Of a DNA stretch of 20,224 bases, positions 1 through 6,707 are shown piece by piece (position 1 is the first letter of the stretch; every line of letters begins with the position of its first letter). Below the pieces are notes generated by a model that did not search any database, had not been told where the DNA came from, and worked only from the letters and a program-made list of their open reading frames with translations. The position numbers and the translations under genes are program-made. The stretch comes from Candidatus Parepulonipiscium sp. PG-Nun2H_MBin03 (lineage in GTDB: Bacteria; Bacillota; Clostridia; Lachnospirales; Cellulosilyticaceae), in contig MDJN01000186.1 of the NCBI GenBank assembly GCA_001995005.1, positions 1-20,224 of the forward strand. The letters run 5' to 3'.

Positions 1-1538
1 GTTGACCCGCTTTCATACCACCCATCAAACGTATATCCAGTTTTAGTAGGTGCTGTTGGTTGCGTTGCTTTATCTCCAATTTCTACTTGTTGCTCTGCAG
101 GTGCTGTCGAACCTCCATCTGTATCAAAAGTTACATTAGCTTTTACTATAATTTGTATAGATTGACTAGTAGTAACTCCTGTATTAGTTGGTGGAATCCA
201 AAATTTAGGGTCAGAATCAGAATCTCCTTCAGCTGTAGCAGTAAATGTAGCAGTATAGGTACCCGGTGCTAAATCAGCTGTCGAAGTTACAGGCGAAGTA
301 AGGTCCCCACCAGTGATAGCAGTAGTAAACGTCGATAAACCATTACGCATATCAAATGTATATACGTAATTACTAAAATCAATGTCGGTGCCTTGAGTAA
401 TAATTTGAGGTGAATCTAATCCAACAATATCCATAAATATCATGTTATTAACAAATCTAATAGGATTAGTATAATCTGTACTACCATCGGAATCCGTTGG
501 AGTTGATAACGTTGCTTTTCCATTACTAGATTCAATTCTAAATGTGCTAAATAACGTTCGTAGAGTATAACCTGATTTTGCATCATAATTTGCCAAATCA
601 ATTACAAATGTTTCTGGTGTACTAGTAGTAATATCAGCTGCTGCATATCCTTGAATACTTGCAACATCAGTGGTATCTAGCACAGCTGGAGTCTCCATAG
701 TAAAGTTATCGTTTGATTGAGTTACAGAATGTCTTTCTAAGAAATTTGCCCAGTTAATAGTTAAAGTTTTGTTAGTATAGTCAAAGTCACTTACATCAAC
801 AAACTCAATATACACGTTGTTATTGTATAATGGGTTACTGCTACCAGTCCCGCCTTCAACTGTTGTTACAGAAGATGGTAATTCTATACCTAGTAAATAA
901 TTATTACTAAATGCACTAGCACCAATAGTTATTAATCCATCATTAAGAACAACGTTCTCTAAATTATTTTGACTAAACGCTGCTGTCCCAATAGTCTTTA
1001 ACGTACTAGGAAATGTTACACTACTTATTTGGTTATAAGAAAAGCTAGAACCACCGCCAGAAGTTGTCGTACCAATAGTTGTTACAACAGTATTGGATAA
1101 GTCTACACTAGTTAGGTTGCAACCATTAAACGCAAAATTCCCTATAGTTTTAAGTGCTGTTAATTCACTAAAATTGACACTTGATAAATTCTTACAGCCA
1201 TTAAATGCGTATACTCCAATAGATGTAACAGTTGTTGGAATAACAACACTTTGTATTGTAGTATTATTATCAAAAGCATAAGCAATACTTGTAACTGTTA
1301 TTCCACCTATAGTATCAGGAATATCAACATTTGTACTATCTCCTGTGTACTTAAATAAAATTCCATTTGATGTTATTGAAAATCCATTTTCTGTTGCAGC
1401 CGCAGTATAGTTTGTCGCTCTACTACTTGACGTAGTCGTAGCAAAAGTAGATATCGAAGCATTGGTCATTGGTATGACTACAGCAATTCCTAGTGCTATA
1501 CATTTTTTACAAAACTTCTTATAATTCAAACCCATCAT
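1..1538 (-). CDS. Secreted BspA-like leucine-rich-repeat surface protein (3' part outside window)
   Basis: An open frame of 512 codons with no stop enters the window from the left edge, so the C-terminus is missing. The N-terminus (MNYKKFCKKCIALGIAVVIP, then small residues up to STFA) is a typical Sec signal peptide of about 35 residues. Residues about 60-240 hold BspA/LRR_5-type repeats with recurrent TSIGxxAF, KTIGNFAF and ITIGASAF blocks alternating with IPxTVTSI-like strands. A Thr/Ser-rich beta-sandwich-like region follows, and from residue 469 (VTFDTDGGS to YTFDGWYE) there is a Listeria-Bacteroides (Flg_new) repeat. The family is surface-exposed and often implicated in adhesion; the exact role is unknown. 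An anchor (LPXTG, SLH or choline-binding) would lie outside the window. Start choice: two ATGs at 1538 and 1535 directly abut the AAAGGG Shine-Dalgarno (1544-1539). A TTG at 1529 has ideal 9-nt spacing and may be the real start. Confidence 0.85.
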   Translation of the reverse strand, partial: MMGLNYKKFCKKCIALGIAVVIPMTNASISTFATTTSSSRATNYTAAATENGFSITSNGILFKYTGDSTNVDIPDTIGGITVTSIAYAFDNNTTIQSVVIPTTVTSIGVYAFNGCKNLSSVNFSELTALKTIGNFAFNGCNLTSVDLSNTVVTTIGTTTSGGGSSFSYNQISSVTFPSTLKTIGTAAFSQNNLENVVLNDGLITIGASAFSNNYLLGIELPSSVTTVEGGTGSSNPLYNNNVYIEFVDVSDFDYTNKTLTINWANFLERHSVTQSNDNFTMETPAVLDTTDVASIQGYAAADITTSTPETFVIDLANYDAKSGYTLRTLFSTFRIESSNGKATLSTPTDSDGSTDYTNPIRFVNNMIFMDIVGLDSPQIITQGTDIDFSNYVYTFDMRNGLSTFTTAITGGDLTSPVTSTADLAPGTYTATFTATAEGDSDSDPKFWIPPTNTGVTTSQSIQIIVKANVTFDTDGGSTAPAEQQVEIGDKATQPTAPTKTGYTFDGWYESGS

Positions 1539-1575
1539 CCCTTTATATAATATATTTTGGTTATATTTATATAAT

Positions 1576-1666
1576 ATTAGACAAGGATTAAATAGTGACA
1601 TAAAAAGGTTATATTCTAAGGTTTTATGTCAAATATCTTTGATTTTCGCTACTTATATTGTCTAAT
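1576..1666. repeat. Nested inverted repeat (two stems) upstream of the LRR protein gene
   Basis: The outer arms ATTAGACAA (1576-1584) and TTGTCTAAT (1658-1666) are perfect 9-base complements. Inside them, TGACATAAAA (1596-1605) and TTTTATGTCA (1622-1631) are perfect 10-base complements around a 16-base loop. The asymmetric spacers between outer and inner arms are 11 and 26 bases. The element lies about 40-130 bases upstream of the LRR gene start. It could fold in a 5' leader RNA or act as a two-part operator. It has no U-tract, so it is not an intrinsic terminator. Confidence 0.6.
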
Positions 1667-1729
1667 TCCTTTTTTCATTCATTCTTCACAAGTTATGTGA
1701 TAAAAAAATTTTTATTATCAATAATTTGT

Positions 1730-1758
1730 TTGTAAAAATTTCATATTTATGCTATATA
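1730..1758 (+). promoter_or_regulatory. Sigma-A-like promoter of the 158-aa membrane protein gene
   Basis: TTGTAA (1730-1735) is followed after 17 bases by TATATA (1753-1758), with an extended -10 TGC just before it (1750-1752). The predicted transcript would have a leader of about 80 bases before the ATG at 1845. Confidence 0.6.
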
Positions 1759-1844
1759 ATTTTAATAAACGACACCATATTTTAAATTCGATACATGGGA
1801 CCTATTAAGTTAACAAAACCAATACATATCAAAGGAGAATAAAT

Positions 1845-2321
1845 ATGATAACTCAACAACAATTAGAAACTACTCTTATAATTATATTTGCACTTATTAC
1901 TATAATATCGTGCATTGCTATAATAATGAAAGTAGATGTTATTAAAGATTTTGAGCATAGTGAAGTAGTTACATTTTATCCAAAAGAGATTAAAACATAT
2001 ACTAGCCCACAAAGCACAAGTATTGACAATATTAATGACGTTTCCTATCAACTACTATATACTTCTGAGTCTGGCAAATATACCTTCGAGCAAAATACTA
2101 CCAAAATATCTGCTAACTCTACATTAGAAAAAAATAAAGCTATTACCAAACTTGTTCTAATAGCCTTTGATGGAACTTACATATGTGTTGATGATAACTA
2201 TACAAGTGCTCTGCAATATCTCCAAGTACACAAAAAAGAAAGTGTACTATTTGCAATATTTACTTCATTTGCAGTAGGTAAATTTATGTGCAATGTAGTC
2301 ACCTCTAATGTTAGCTTCTAG
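1845..2321 (+). CDS. Hypothetical membrane-anchored protein, 158 aa
   Basis: I do not recognise a family. A clear Shine-Dalgarno AAAGGAG lies 6-7 bases before the ATG, supporting a real gene. Residues about 9-29 (TLIIIFALITIISCIAII) form one hydrophobic segment with few charges before it, suggesting a signal anchor with the remainder outside the membrane. The middle of the protein (about 35-130) is polar, rich in Ser, Thr, Asn and Tyr, and has no recognisable catalytic motif. A second moderately hydrophobic stretch (VLFAIFTSFAVG) lies near the C-terminus. The gene has its own promoter and converges on the GntR/ABC operon, sharing a terminator with it. It stands alone, so its context gives little hint of function. 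Confidence 0.65.
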   Translation: MITQQQLETTLIIIFALITIISCIAIIMKVDVIKDFEHSEVVTFYPKEIKTYTSPQSTSIDNINDVSYQLLYTSESGKYTFEQNTTKISANSTLEKNKAITKLVLIAFDGTYICVDDNYTSALQYLQVHKKESVLFAIFTSFAVGKFMCNVVTSNVSF

Positions 2322-2322
2322 C

Positions 2323-2354
2323 AAAAAACTAGCCGATATCTATCTGCTAGTTTT
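2323..2354. terminator. Bidirectional intrinsic terminator between convergent genes
   Basis: Perfect 9-base arms AAAACTAGC (2325-2333) and GCTAGTTTT (2346-2354) enclose a 12-base loop. On the minus strand the stem is followed by a six-base T run (2328-2323), a good terminator for the GntR operon. On the plus strand TTTTCTTT follows, suiting the 158-aa gene. The last bases of the GntR coding sequence lie within the loop and right arm. Confidence 0.8.
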
Positions 2355-2711
2355 CTTTAGTTCTTGTTCTATTAGTGCAAGTATTTCTTCAGTAGATAAC
2401 CCAATTTTTAAAAGACTGCTCACCAATTCTGTAATATAATTTTTGGCATAAGTTTCTCGTATATTTGCAATTAAATTTTCATCTTCTGTTACAAATCTAC
2501 CTGCAGTTCGATTGCTATACACCAACTTCTCATGCTCTAGTTCACTTAATGCTCTTTGCATTGTATTTGGATTAACCCCTGCTATTTGTGCTAATTCTCT
2601 AACAGAGCTTAATTTTTCAGCTGGTTTTAATGTAGCTGATATAATTTTTAGCTTAAATATATTTACTAATTGAGTATATATCGGCTTATCATTATCAAAT
2701 TCCCATGGCAC
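2340..2711 (-). CDS. GntR-family transcriptional repressor, YtrA subfamily
   Basis: This is a DNA-binding repressor of 123 residues. Residues about 9-75 form the GntR winged helix-turn-helix: PIYTQLVNIFK, the recognition region VRELAQIAGVNPNTMQRAL, and the wing TAGRFVTED. Only about 45 helical residues follow, which is the hallmark of the short YtrA subfamily and lacks a large FadR- or HutC-type ligand domain. The start is GTG at 2711, placed by a very strong AAAGGAGGGG site (2725-2716); the ATG overlapping it (CCATGG) is out of frame. It is the last gene of the ABC operon, 21 bases after the DUF4097-type gene. YtrA proteins typically repress their own ABC-transporter operon, and the inverted repeat over the operon promoter (5110-5141) is the likely target. 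The inducer cannot be read from the sequence; cell-wall-active compounds are known for relatives. Confidence 0.9.
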   Translation of the reverse strand: MPWEFDNDKPIYTQLVNIFKLKIISATLKPAEKLSSVRELAQIAGVNPNTMQRALSELEHEKLVYSNRTAGRFVTEDENLIANIRETYAKNYITELVSSLLKIGLSTEEILALIEQELKKTSR

Positions 2712-2732
2712 ACTACCCCTCCTTTACTCATT

Positions 2733-3590
2733 CTATCTCCAATTCGTAAGGCGTATATCACCACTCATTGTAGAAGCTTCTATATCAATTCCATTGTTTA
2801 CGCCATATTCTACACTACCCTTAAAACTTGAGTTTAAATAATCGTCTACTAATTTTCCACTAGCTGTTGATATACTAACTCCATATGGTGTATTATCCTC
2901 TATTTCTATTGCAATGCTTCCACTCATTGTACTAATCTCTACATCCTTTGTTTTTAACCCTGCTACTAAATTAATAGCTCCGCTCATATTCGATATTTCG
3001 TTATTTTCAAACGGTGCATATACATTTATACGACTATTCATTCCGTCTATCTCCAAATCTTTACCTTCCTTATATATTGTTACGCTCCCACTCATTGAAT
3101 TGATTTCTATATCATTTGATAAGGCATTTAGATTAATATCCCCACTCATTACATCTATATTATAATCTAATTTTGTATTTACTGGAACTTTTATTAAAAG
3201 CTCACCTCCTACATATTTTTGAGTTTTGGTTAAAAGCTTTTTATCAGTATTATACTCTTCAAATTTTAACGTATTTCCTTGTACTTTGATAGTGTTTTTC
3301 GCATTTTGTGATACATTATCTAATACTAAAGTATCCAAAACATATATTCCATCAACATCATCTTCTTCTATAACTATTGGTACTGTCATAGAATTAATTT
3401 CTATTTTATTAATATTATCCGTATAAATTACTGCCCCGTTCGGCGTAGCAGATACATCCACTCCACCTGTTATGCTTTGAAATTCAGCTGCTTCTAATTT
3501 TGAGCCGTCTCTAAATTGTCTATCTATAACAAAATCTGCTCCCATTATTAATACAACGATTGTTGTAACACCTATAATAATTTTTCTCAT
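2733..3590 (-). CDS. DUF4097-type extracytoplasmic beta-repeat protein
   Basis: This 285-residue protein has an N-terminal signal anchor (residues about 4-20, IIIGVTTIVVLIMGADFV), so the bulk is probably outside the membrane. From about residue 145 onward a Met-Ser-Gly or related motif recurs (residues 148, 166, 184, 202, 222, 243 and 275). Most are preceded by an acidic-hydrophobic strand (IEINS, VEIST, ISNM) and followed by a strand such as DINL or SVTIY. The 18-20-residue period fits a beta-helix or solenoid like the DUF4097 (putative adhesin) family, which is often encoded with GntR/ABC or PspC-like envelope genes. AAAGGA lies 6 bases before the ATG. It sits between the permease and regulator genes in the same operon, so it may be an accessory sensor or envelope component of the transporter; this role is inferred. 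Confidence 0.75.
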   Translation of the reverse strand: MRKIIIGVTTIVVLIMGADFVIDRQFRDGSKLEAAEFQSITGGVDVSATPNGAVIYTDNINKIEINSMTVPIVIEEDDVDGIYVLDTLVLDNVSQNAKNTIKVQGNTLKFEEYNTDKKLLTKTQKYVGGELLIKVPVNTKLDYNIDVMSGDINLNALSNDIEINSMSGSVTIYKEGKDLEIDGMNSRINVYAPFENNEISNMSGAINLVAGLKTKDVEISTMSGSIAIEIEDNTPYGVSISTASGKLVDDYLNSSFKGSVEYGVNNGIDIEASTMSGDIRLTNWR

Positions 3591-3602
3591 AATTTTTCCT
3601 TT

Positions 3603-4409
3603 CTACGCCAGTTCTAGCTTTTTAGTTAATAATAAATTAATTACTTCCATTAATACTAGCACTAATATCACATTTACAATTGTCACAATATTTAATCCAG
3701 TTGATAAAAAGTTATAAAACTCATATTCATTACTTAAAGAATTTGCTACATCAAATACATAGTTTAGTGTTTGAGAACCATATATATATCCAATTACATT
3801 GTTTAATACCAAATATATAACAAAGCTTATTATCCCTACATATTTTGTAAAAAATGTTTTTCCTATTGTAATTGATAGATATATTAAAAGTATATTTGTC
3901 ATTAAAATTAATATCGTATTGAATATAAGTTGAATTATCTTAATTACTATACTTATACTTGTTAATGAAATGCCTAAACTCTCACCTATATAATATATAG
4001 GCATTATAAAACTATACATATATTCACCAAATGGTATAATTCTTGACATTAACAATCCTATTGACACTATTCCTACTATAAAGCTTATAAAATACCAAAC
4101 TATCATGCTTACTAATTTTGAAAATATTAAATACTTTGGCGATATGGGTAATGTAAACATTAGATACCCCTCATCTCCTAGTAAATTAGTATTAAATCTT
4201 TGAATTAATACTATTAACGTGGTAACCATTAAAGCTACGAATATTCCCACAAATATTATAAGTACTATATTATTAAGTGTAGACAAAAACTGGAATGAAT
4301 CACCACTTAAAATACCATAAGTTAGTGAGATTAATAGCATCATTATATACATGGGTATAAAAGTTCTTGCTGTCGCTTGAAATTCATATTTTAGTAATTT
4401 TCCTAACAT
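3603..4409 (-). CDS. ABC-2-like transporter permease
   Basis: This 268-residue integral membrane protein has about six hydrophobic segments (roughly residues 18-36, 46-70, 104-126, 158-182, 188-208 and 242-262). The cytoplasmic loop motif GDEGYLMFTLP (78-88) is one I associate with Firmicute ABC permeases paired with YtrB-like ATPases. It forms the membrane part of the exporter or envelope-stress transporter energised by the ATPase encoded just upstream. Its ATG lies inside the last codons of the ATPase gene (7-base overlap), with AGAGAGGTG as ribosome-binding site, so the two are translationally coupled and made in matched amounts. The substrate cannot be deduced. Confidence 0.85.
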   Translation of the reverse strand: MLGKLLKYEFQATARTFIPMYIMMLLISLTYGILSGDSFQFLSTLNNIVLIIFVGIFVALMVTTLIVLIQRFNTNLLGDEGYLMFTLPISPKYLIFSKLVSMIVWYFISFIVGIVSIGLLMSRIIPFGEYMYSFIMPIYYIGESLGISLTSISIVIKIIQLIFNTILILMTNILLIYLSITIGKTFFTKYVGIISFVIYLVLNNVIGYIYGSQTLNYVFDVANSLSNEYEFYNFLSTGLNIVTIVNVILVLVLMEVINLLLTKKLELA

Positions 4410-5095
4410 TTAAACACCTCTCTAAATATTTCATCAATAGATTTATTATACTCTTCTCTTAAGTCGTCTACATTACCTGATAATGTAATCGTTCCATTAT
4501 GAATAAACATTATCTCATCACAAATCGACTCCACTTCTTGAATAAGATGCGTTGCAATAATTAATGTACTTTCTGTACTATAACTTTTTATGATTGTATT
4601 TAGTATATAATCTCTTGCTGCCGGGTCAACCCCGCCTATAGGTTCATCTAAAATATATATTTTTGCACGCCTTGCCATAACCAATATTAGTTGCACTTTC
4701 TCTTTTGTCCCTTTTGACATAGTAGCTAATTTATCTGCTGCATTTATGCCTAGTTCTGTTAGCATTGTCATCGCATAATCGTTATCAAAATTTTCGTAAA
4801 AGTCGCTAAAGAATTTAAGTAGCTGGTTAACTGTCATCCAATTATTTAGATATGTTCTTTCTGGTAGATATGCAATATCATTATGTGTCATATAATTTAG
4901 CGGCTTTCCCTGTATTAAAATTTCTCCTTTTGTTGGTTGTATAAGCCCGTTAATTAATTTGATTATTGTTGTTTTTCCACTTCCATTAGGCCCCAATAAT
5001 CCGATAACTTTTCCTTTAGTAATTTCAAATGAAATATCGTCAAGAGCTAATTTAGATGAATATTTCTTTGTAACATTATTAAAATTTATTAGCAT
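4403..5095 (-). CDS. ABC transporter ATP-binding protein (YtrB-like)
   Basis: This 230-residue cytoplasmic ATPase drives the permease encoded next to it. It has Walker A GPNGSGKT (residues 35-42) and an ABC signature of the SKGTK type (127-131) in place of LSGGQ, a variant common in this exporter subfamily. Walker B is YILDEP with D150 and catalytic E151, the D-loop is GGVDP, and the switch histidine is H183 (IIATH). The Q-loop position reads IAYLPER, so no glutamine is seen there, also usual for relatives. It is the first gene of the GntR-controlled operon, with a perfect AAGGAGGT Shine-Dalgarno 7 bases before the ATG. The length is normal for stand-alone ABC ATPases. Confidence 0.92.
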   Translation of the reverse strand: MLINFNNVTKKYSSKLALDDISFEITKGKVIGLLGPNGSGKTTIIKLINGLIQPTKGEILIQGKPLNYMTHNDIAYLPERTYLNNWMTVNQLLKFFSDFYENFDNDYAMTMLTELGINAADKLATMSKGTKEKVQLILVMARRAKIYILDEPIGGVDPAARDYILNTIIKSYSTESTLIIATHLIQEVESICDEIMFIHNGTITLSGNVDDLREEYNKSIDEIFREVFKC

Positions 5096-5109
5096 AAATT
5101 GTACCTCCT

Positions 5110-5141
5110 TATTATTGTACTAATTACTTAATACAATAATA
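5110..5141. promoter_or_regulatory. Perfect inverted repeat, probable GntR (YtrA-type) operator
   Basis: TATTATTGTA (5110-5119) and TACAATAATA (5132-5141) are perfect 10-base complements separated by 12 bases. The inner part continues as a near-symmetric GTAnTA-N6-TAnTAC core (5119/5120 to 5132), the kind of palindrome bound by GntR dimers. The right arm contains the whole -10 box and the left arm reaches the Shine-Dalgarno, so a bound dimer would block both RNA polymerase and the start of the message. Assignment to the regulator gene at 2340-2711 is inferred. Confidence 0.7.
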
Positions 5142-5164
5142 CCATCAATCCATTTAGATGTCAA
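5136..5164 (-). promoter_or_regulatory. Sigma-A promoter of the ABC/DUF4097/GntR operon
   Basis: On the minus strand a perfect TTGACA (5164-5159) is followed after exactly 17 bases by TATTAT (5141-5136). It would transcribe all four genes down to the terminator at about 2325. The promoter is near consensus, so a repressor is to be expected, and its -10 box lies inside the inverted repeat. Confidence 0.85.
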
Positions 5165-5218
5165 GATAATTTTCTGCTTTTTTAGTTTTTTGTCGTATAA
5201 ACAAAAATATAAACCAAT

Positions 5219-5244
5219 AAAAAAGCACCCTAGAGTGCTTTTTT
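5219..5244 (-). terminator. Intrinsic terminator after gltD
   Basis: AAAAAAGCAC and GTGCTTTTTT (5219-5228, 5235-5244) pair perfectly around a six-base loop. In the minus direction the hairpin starts 5 bases after the gltD stop and ends in a six-T run. The stretch is also A/T symmetric, but no plus-strand gene ends here. Confidence 0.85.
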
Positions 5245-5249
5245 ATATT

Positions 5250-6701
5250 CTATAAATTACTATATCCCATTAAATATTTATCTACTTCTCTTGCCACATC
5301 TTTACCTTCTCGGAGTGCCCATACAACTAAGCTTTGCCCTCTTCTAGTATCTCCTGCGGCAAATACTTTTTCCACATTAGTTCTAAAGTTTTCATTTTGT
5401 ATGTTACCTCTCACGTCAGGCTGTAACTTAAATTTTTCTATTACATAATCTTGAGTCCCAACAAAGCCTGCTGCTATAAAAACCAAGTCTACATTTATTA
5501 CAAATTCTTCTCCTGTTGGTTGCATTCCTTTGTCTTTTGTAGGCTGCAGCCTACTTACAACAGCACCTGTTACATTTCCATTATCATCTATAATAAACTC
5601 TTTCACAGTCGTTTCAAAAATTCTTGGGTCATTACCATACACAGCTTTTGCTTCTTGTTGACCATAATCCACTTTTAATACACGAGGATATTCAGGCCAT
5701 GGGTTATTGCTTTGTCTTTGCAGAGGTGGTTTACTCATCATCTCTAGTTGAGTAACTGCTGTTGCCCCTTGTCTTACAGCGGTTCCAACACAGTCATTTC
5801 CCGTATCCCCGCCACCGATTACTAGAACTTTTTTGCCTTCTGCATTAATAAGGTTATTGTCATCCCCTAATATATTTTTGGTAACATTAGTTAAATAATC
5901 TACCGCTAAATATATTCCTTTTGCATCTTTATTTGGCACATTTAGCTCTCTCGCTTTACCCGCACCTGTTGCTACTATAATACTGTCATAGGTTTCTACC
6001 AAAGAATTAAAATCAACATTATGTCCCACGTCATGACTTGTTTTAAAGACTACGCCTTCTTCTTTCATGATGTTTATTCGTCTGTCTATAATCCTTTTTT
6101 CGATTTTCATGTTTGGTATACCATACATCAGTAAGCCACCCAGTCTATCGGATTTTTCATATACTGTTACACTATGCCCTCTTTTATTTAACCATTCCGC
6201 AGTCGCCAATCCTGCAGGCCCAGAACCTATTACAGCTACTTGCTTACCTGTTCTAACTTCAACTTTATGAGGGGTAATTCCATTCTCGTATGCTTTTTCT
6301 GTTATTGCATATTCATTCTCTTTTACAGTAACAGGGTCACCGCTTGTCGCACCGCATATGCAACTTGCTTCACAAGGAGCTGGACATACTCTACTTGTAA
6401 AGTCGCTAAAACGATTAGTTCGTTGTAATCTCTTATATGCTAAGTCGAAATTACCACTGTAAATTAACTCATTCCATTCGGGTATTAGGTTATTTAGTGG
6501 GCAACCAGTTGTCATATTATTTAATATTCGTCCACTTTGACAATACGGAACTCCGCAGTCCATACATCTTGCACCTTGCAGTTTACGTTGCTCATCATTT
6601 AATGGCGAGTGAAACTCATTAAAGTGTTGTATTCTTTCTTCTGCTTCTTGTTCGTGGGTTTCTTGTCTTTCATACTCTAAAAATCCTGTTATTTTTCCCA
6701 T
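5250..6701 (-). CDS. gltD: Glutamate synthase [NADPH] small (beta) subunit
   Basis: The beta subunit takes electrons from NADPH through FAD and iron-sulfur clusters and passes them to GltB for conversion of 2-oxoglutarate plus glutamine into two glutamates. The protein has 483 residues, normal for the family. The N-terminal Fe-S domain shows Cys46, Cys49, Cys54 and Cys67 (CMDCGVPYC then GCPL) and a second set Cys106, Cys110 and Cys114 (CPAPCEASC). FAD-binding GSGPAGLA is at 159-166, and the NADPH-binding site GGGDTGND at 296-303. The closing FAD motif AAGDTRRGQSLVVWA is at 448-462. It starts 6 bases after the gltB stop, and its AGGGGG ribosome-binding site lies in the last gltB codons, so translation is coupled to gltB. 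An intrinsic terminator follows. Confidence 0.97.
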   Translation of the reverse strand: MGKITGFLEYERQETHEQEAEERIQHFNEFHSPLNDEQRKLQGARCMDCGVPYCQSGRILNNMTTGCPLNNLIPEWNELIYSGNFDLAYKRLQRTNRFSDFTSRVCPAPCEASCICGATSGDPVTVKENEYAITEKAYENGITPHKVEVRTGKQVAVIGSGPAGLATAEWLNKRGHSVTVYEKSDRLGGLLMYGIPNMKIEKRIIDRRINIMKEEGVVFKTSHDVGHNVDFNSLVETYDSIIVATGAGKARELNVPNKDAKGIYLAVDYLTNVTKNILGDDNNLINAEGKKVLVIGGGDTGNDCVGTAVRQGATAVTQLEMMSKPPLQRQSNNPWPEYPRVLKVDYGQQEAKAVYGNDPRIFETTVKEFIIDDNGNVTGAVVSRLQPTKDKGMQPTGEEFVINVDLVFIAAGFVGTQDYVIEKFKLQPDVRGNIQNENFRTNVEKVFAAGDTRRGQSLVVWALREGKDVAREVDKYLMGYSNL

Positions 6702-6707
6702 TTTTTC

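Larger units (their letters stand above)
1539..1844. other. Divergent intergenic region with a nested inverted repeat
   Basis: This 306-base AT-rich spacer separates the divergent LRR protein gene and the small membrane protein gene. It carries no credible gene. It holds a nested dyad at 1576-1666 and a good plus-strand promoter at 1730-1758. There is also a 15-codon ATG frame (1795-1842) whose TAA stop lies two bases before the next start codon. No convincing minus-strand promoter for the LRR gene was found. The perfect TTGACA on the minus strand (1632-1627) has no -10 box at 16-18 bases; the nearest TATAAC is only 13 away. Confidence 0.6.

Noticed and set aside
60..272. A 70-codon plus-strand frame rich in Ser and Cys
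   Set aside because: It is antisense to the LRR/Flg_new surface protein gene, whose signal peptide and repeats are clearly real.
1600..1640. Minus-strand sigma-A promoter using the perfect TTGACA at 1632-1627
   Set aside because: No -10-like hexamer stands at 16-18 bases; the nearest TATAAC is 13 away, so this TTGACA may just be part of the dyad.
2760..3165. Recurring CCACTCATT on the plus strand as a DNA repeat or regulatory array
   Set aside because: It is explained by the repeated Met-Ser-Gly codons of the DUF4097-type protein on the other strand; spacing follows the protein period.
4685..4720. Degenerate ABC signature (SKGTK instead of LSGGQ) as a sign of an inactive ATPase
   Set aside because: This variant is usual in YtrB/EcsA-like exporter ATPases. 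Walker A, Walker B, the catalytic Glu and the switch His are all intact.
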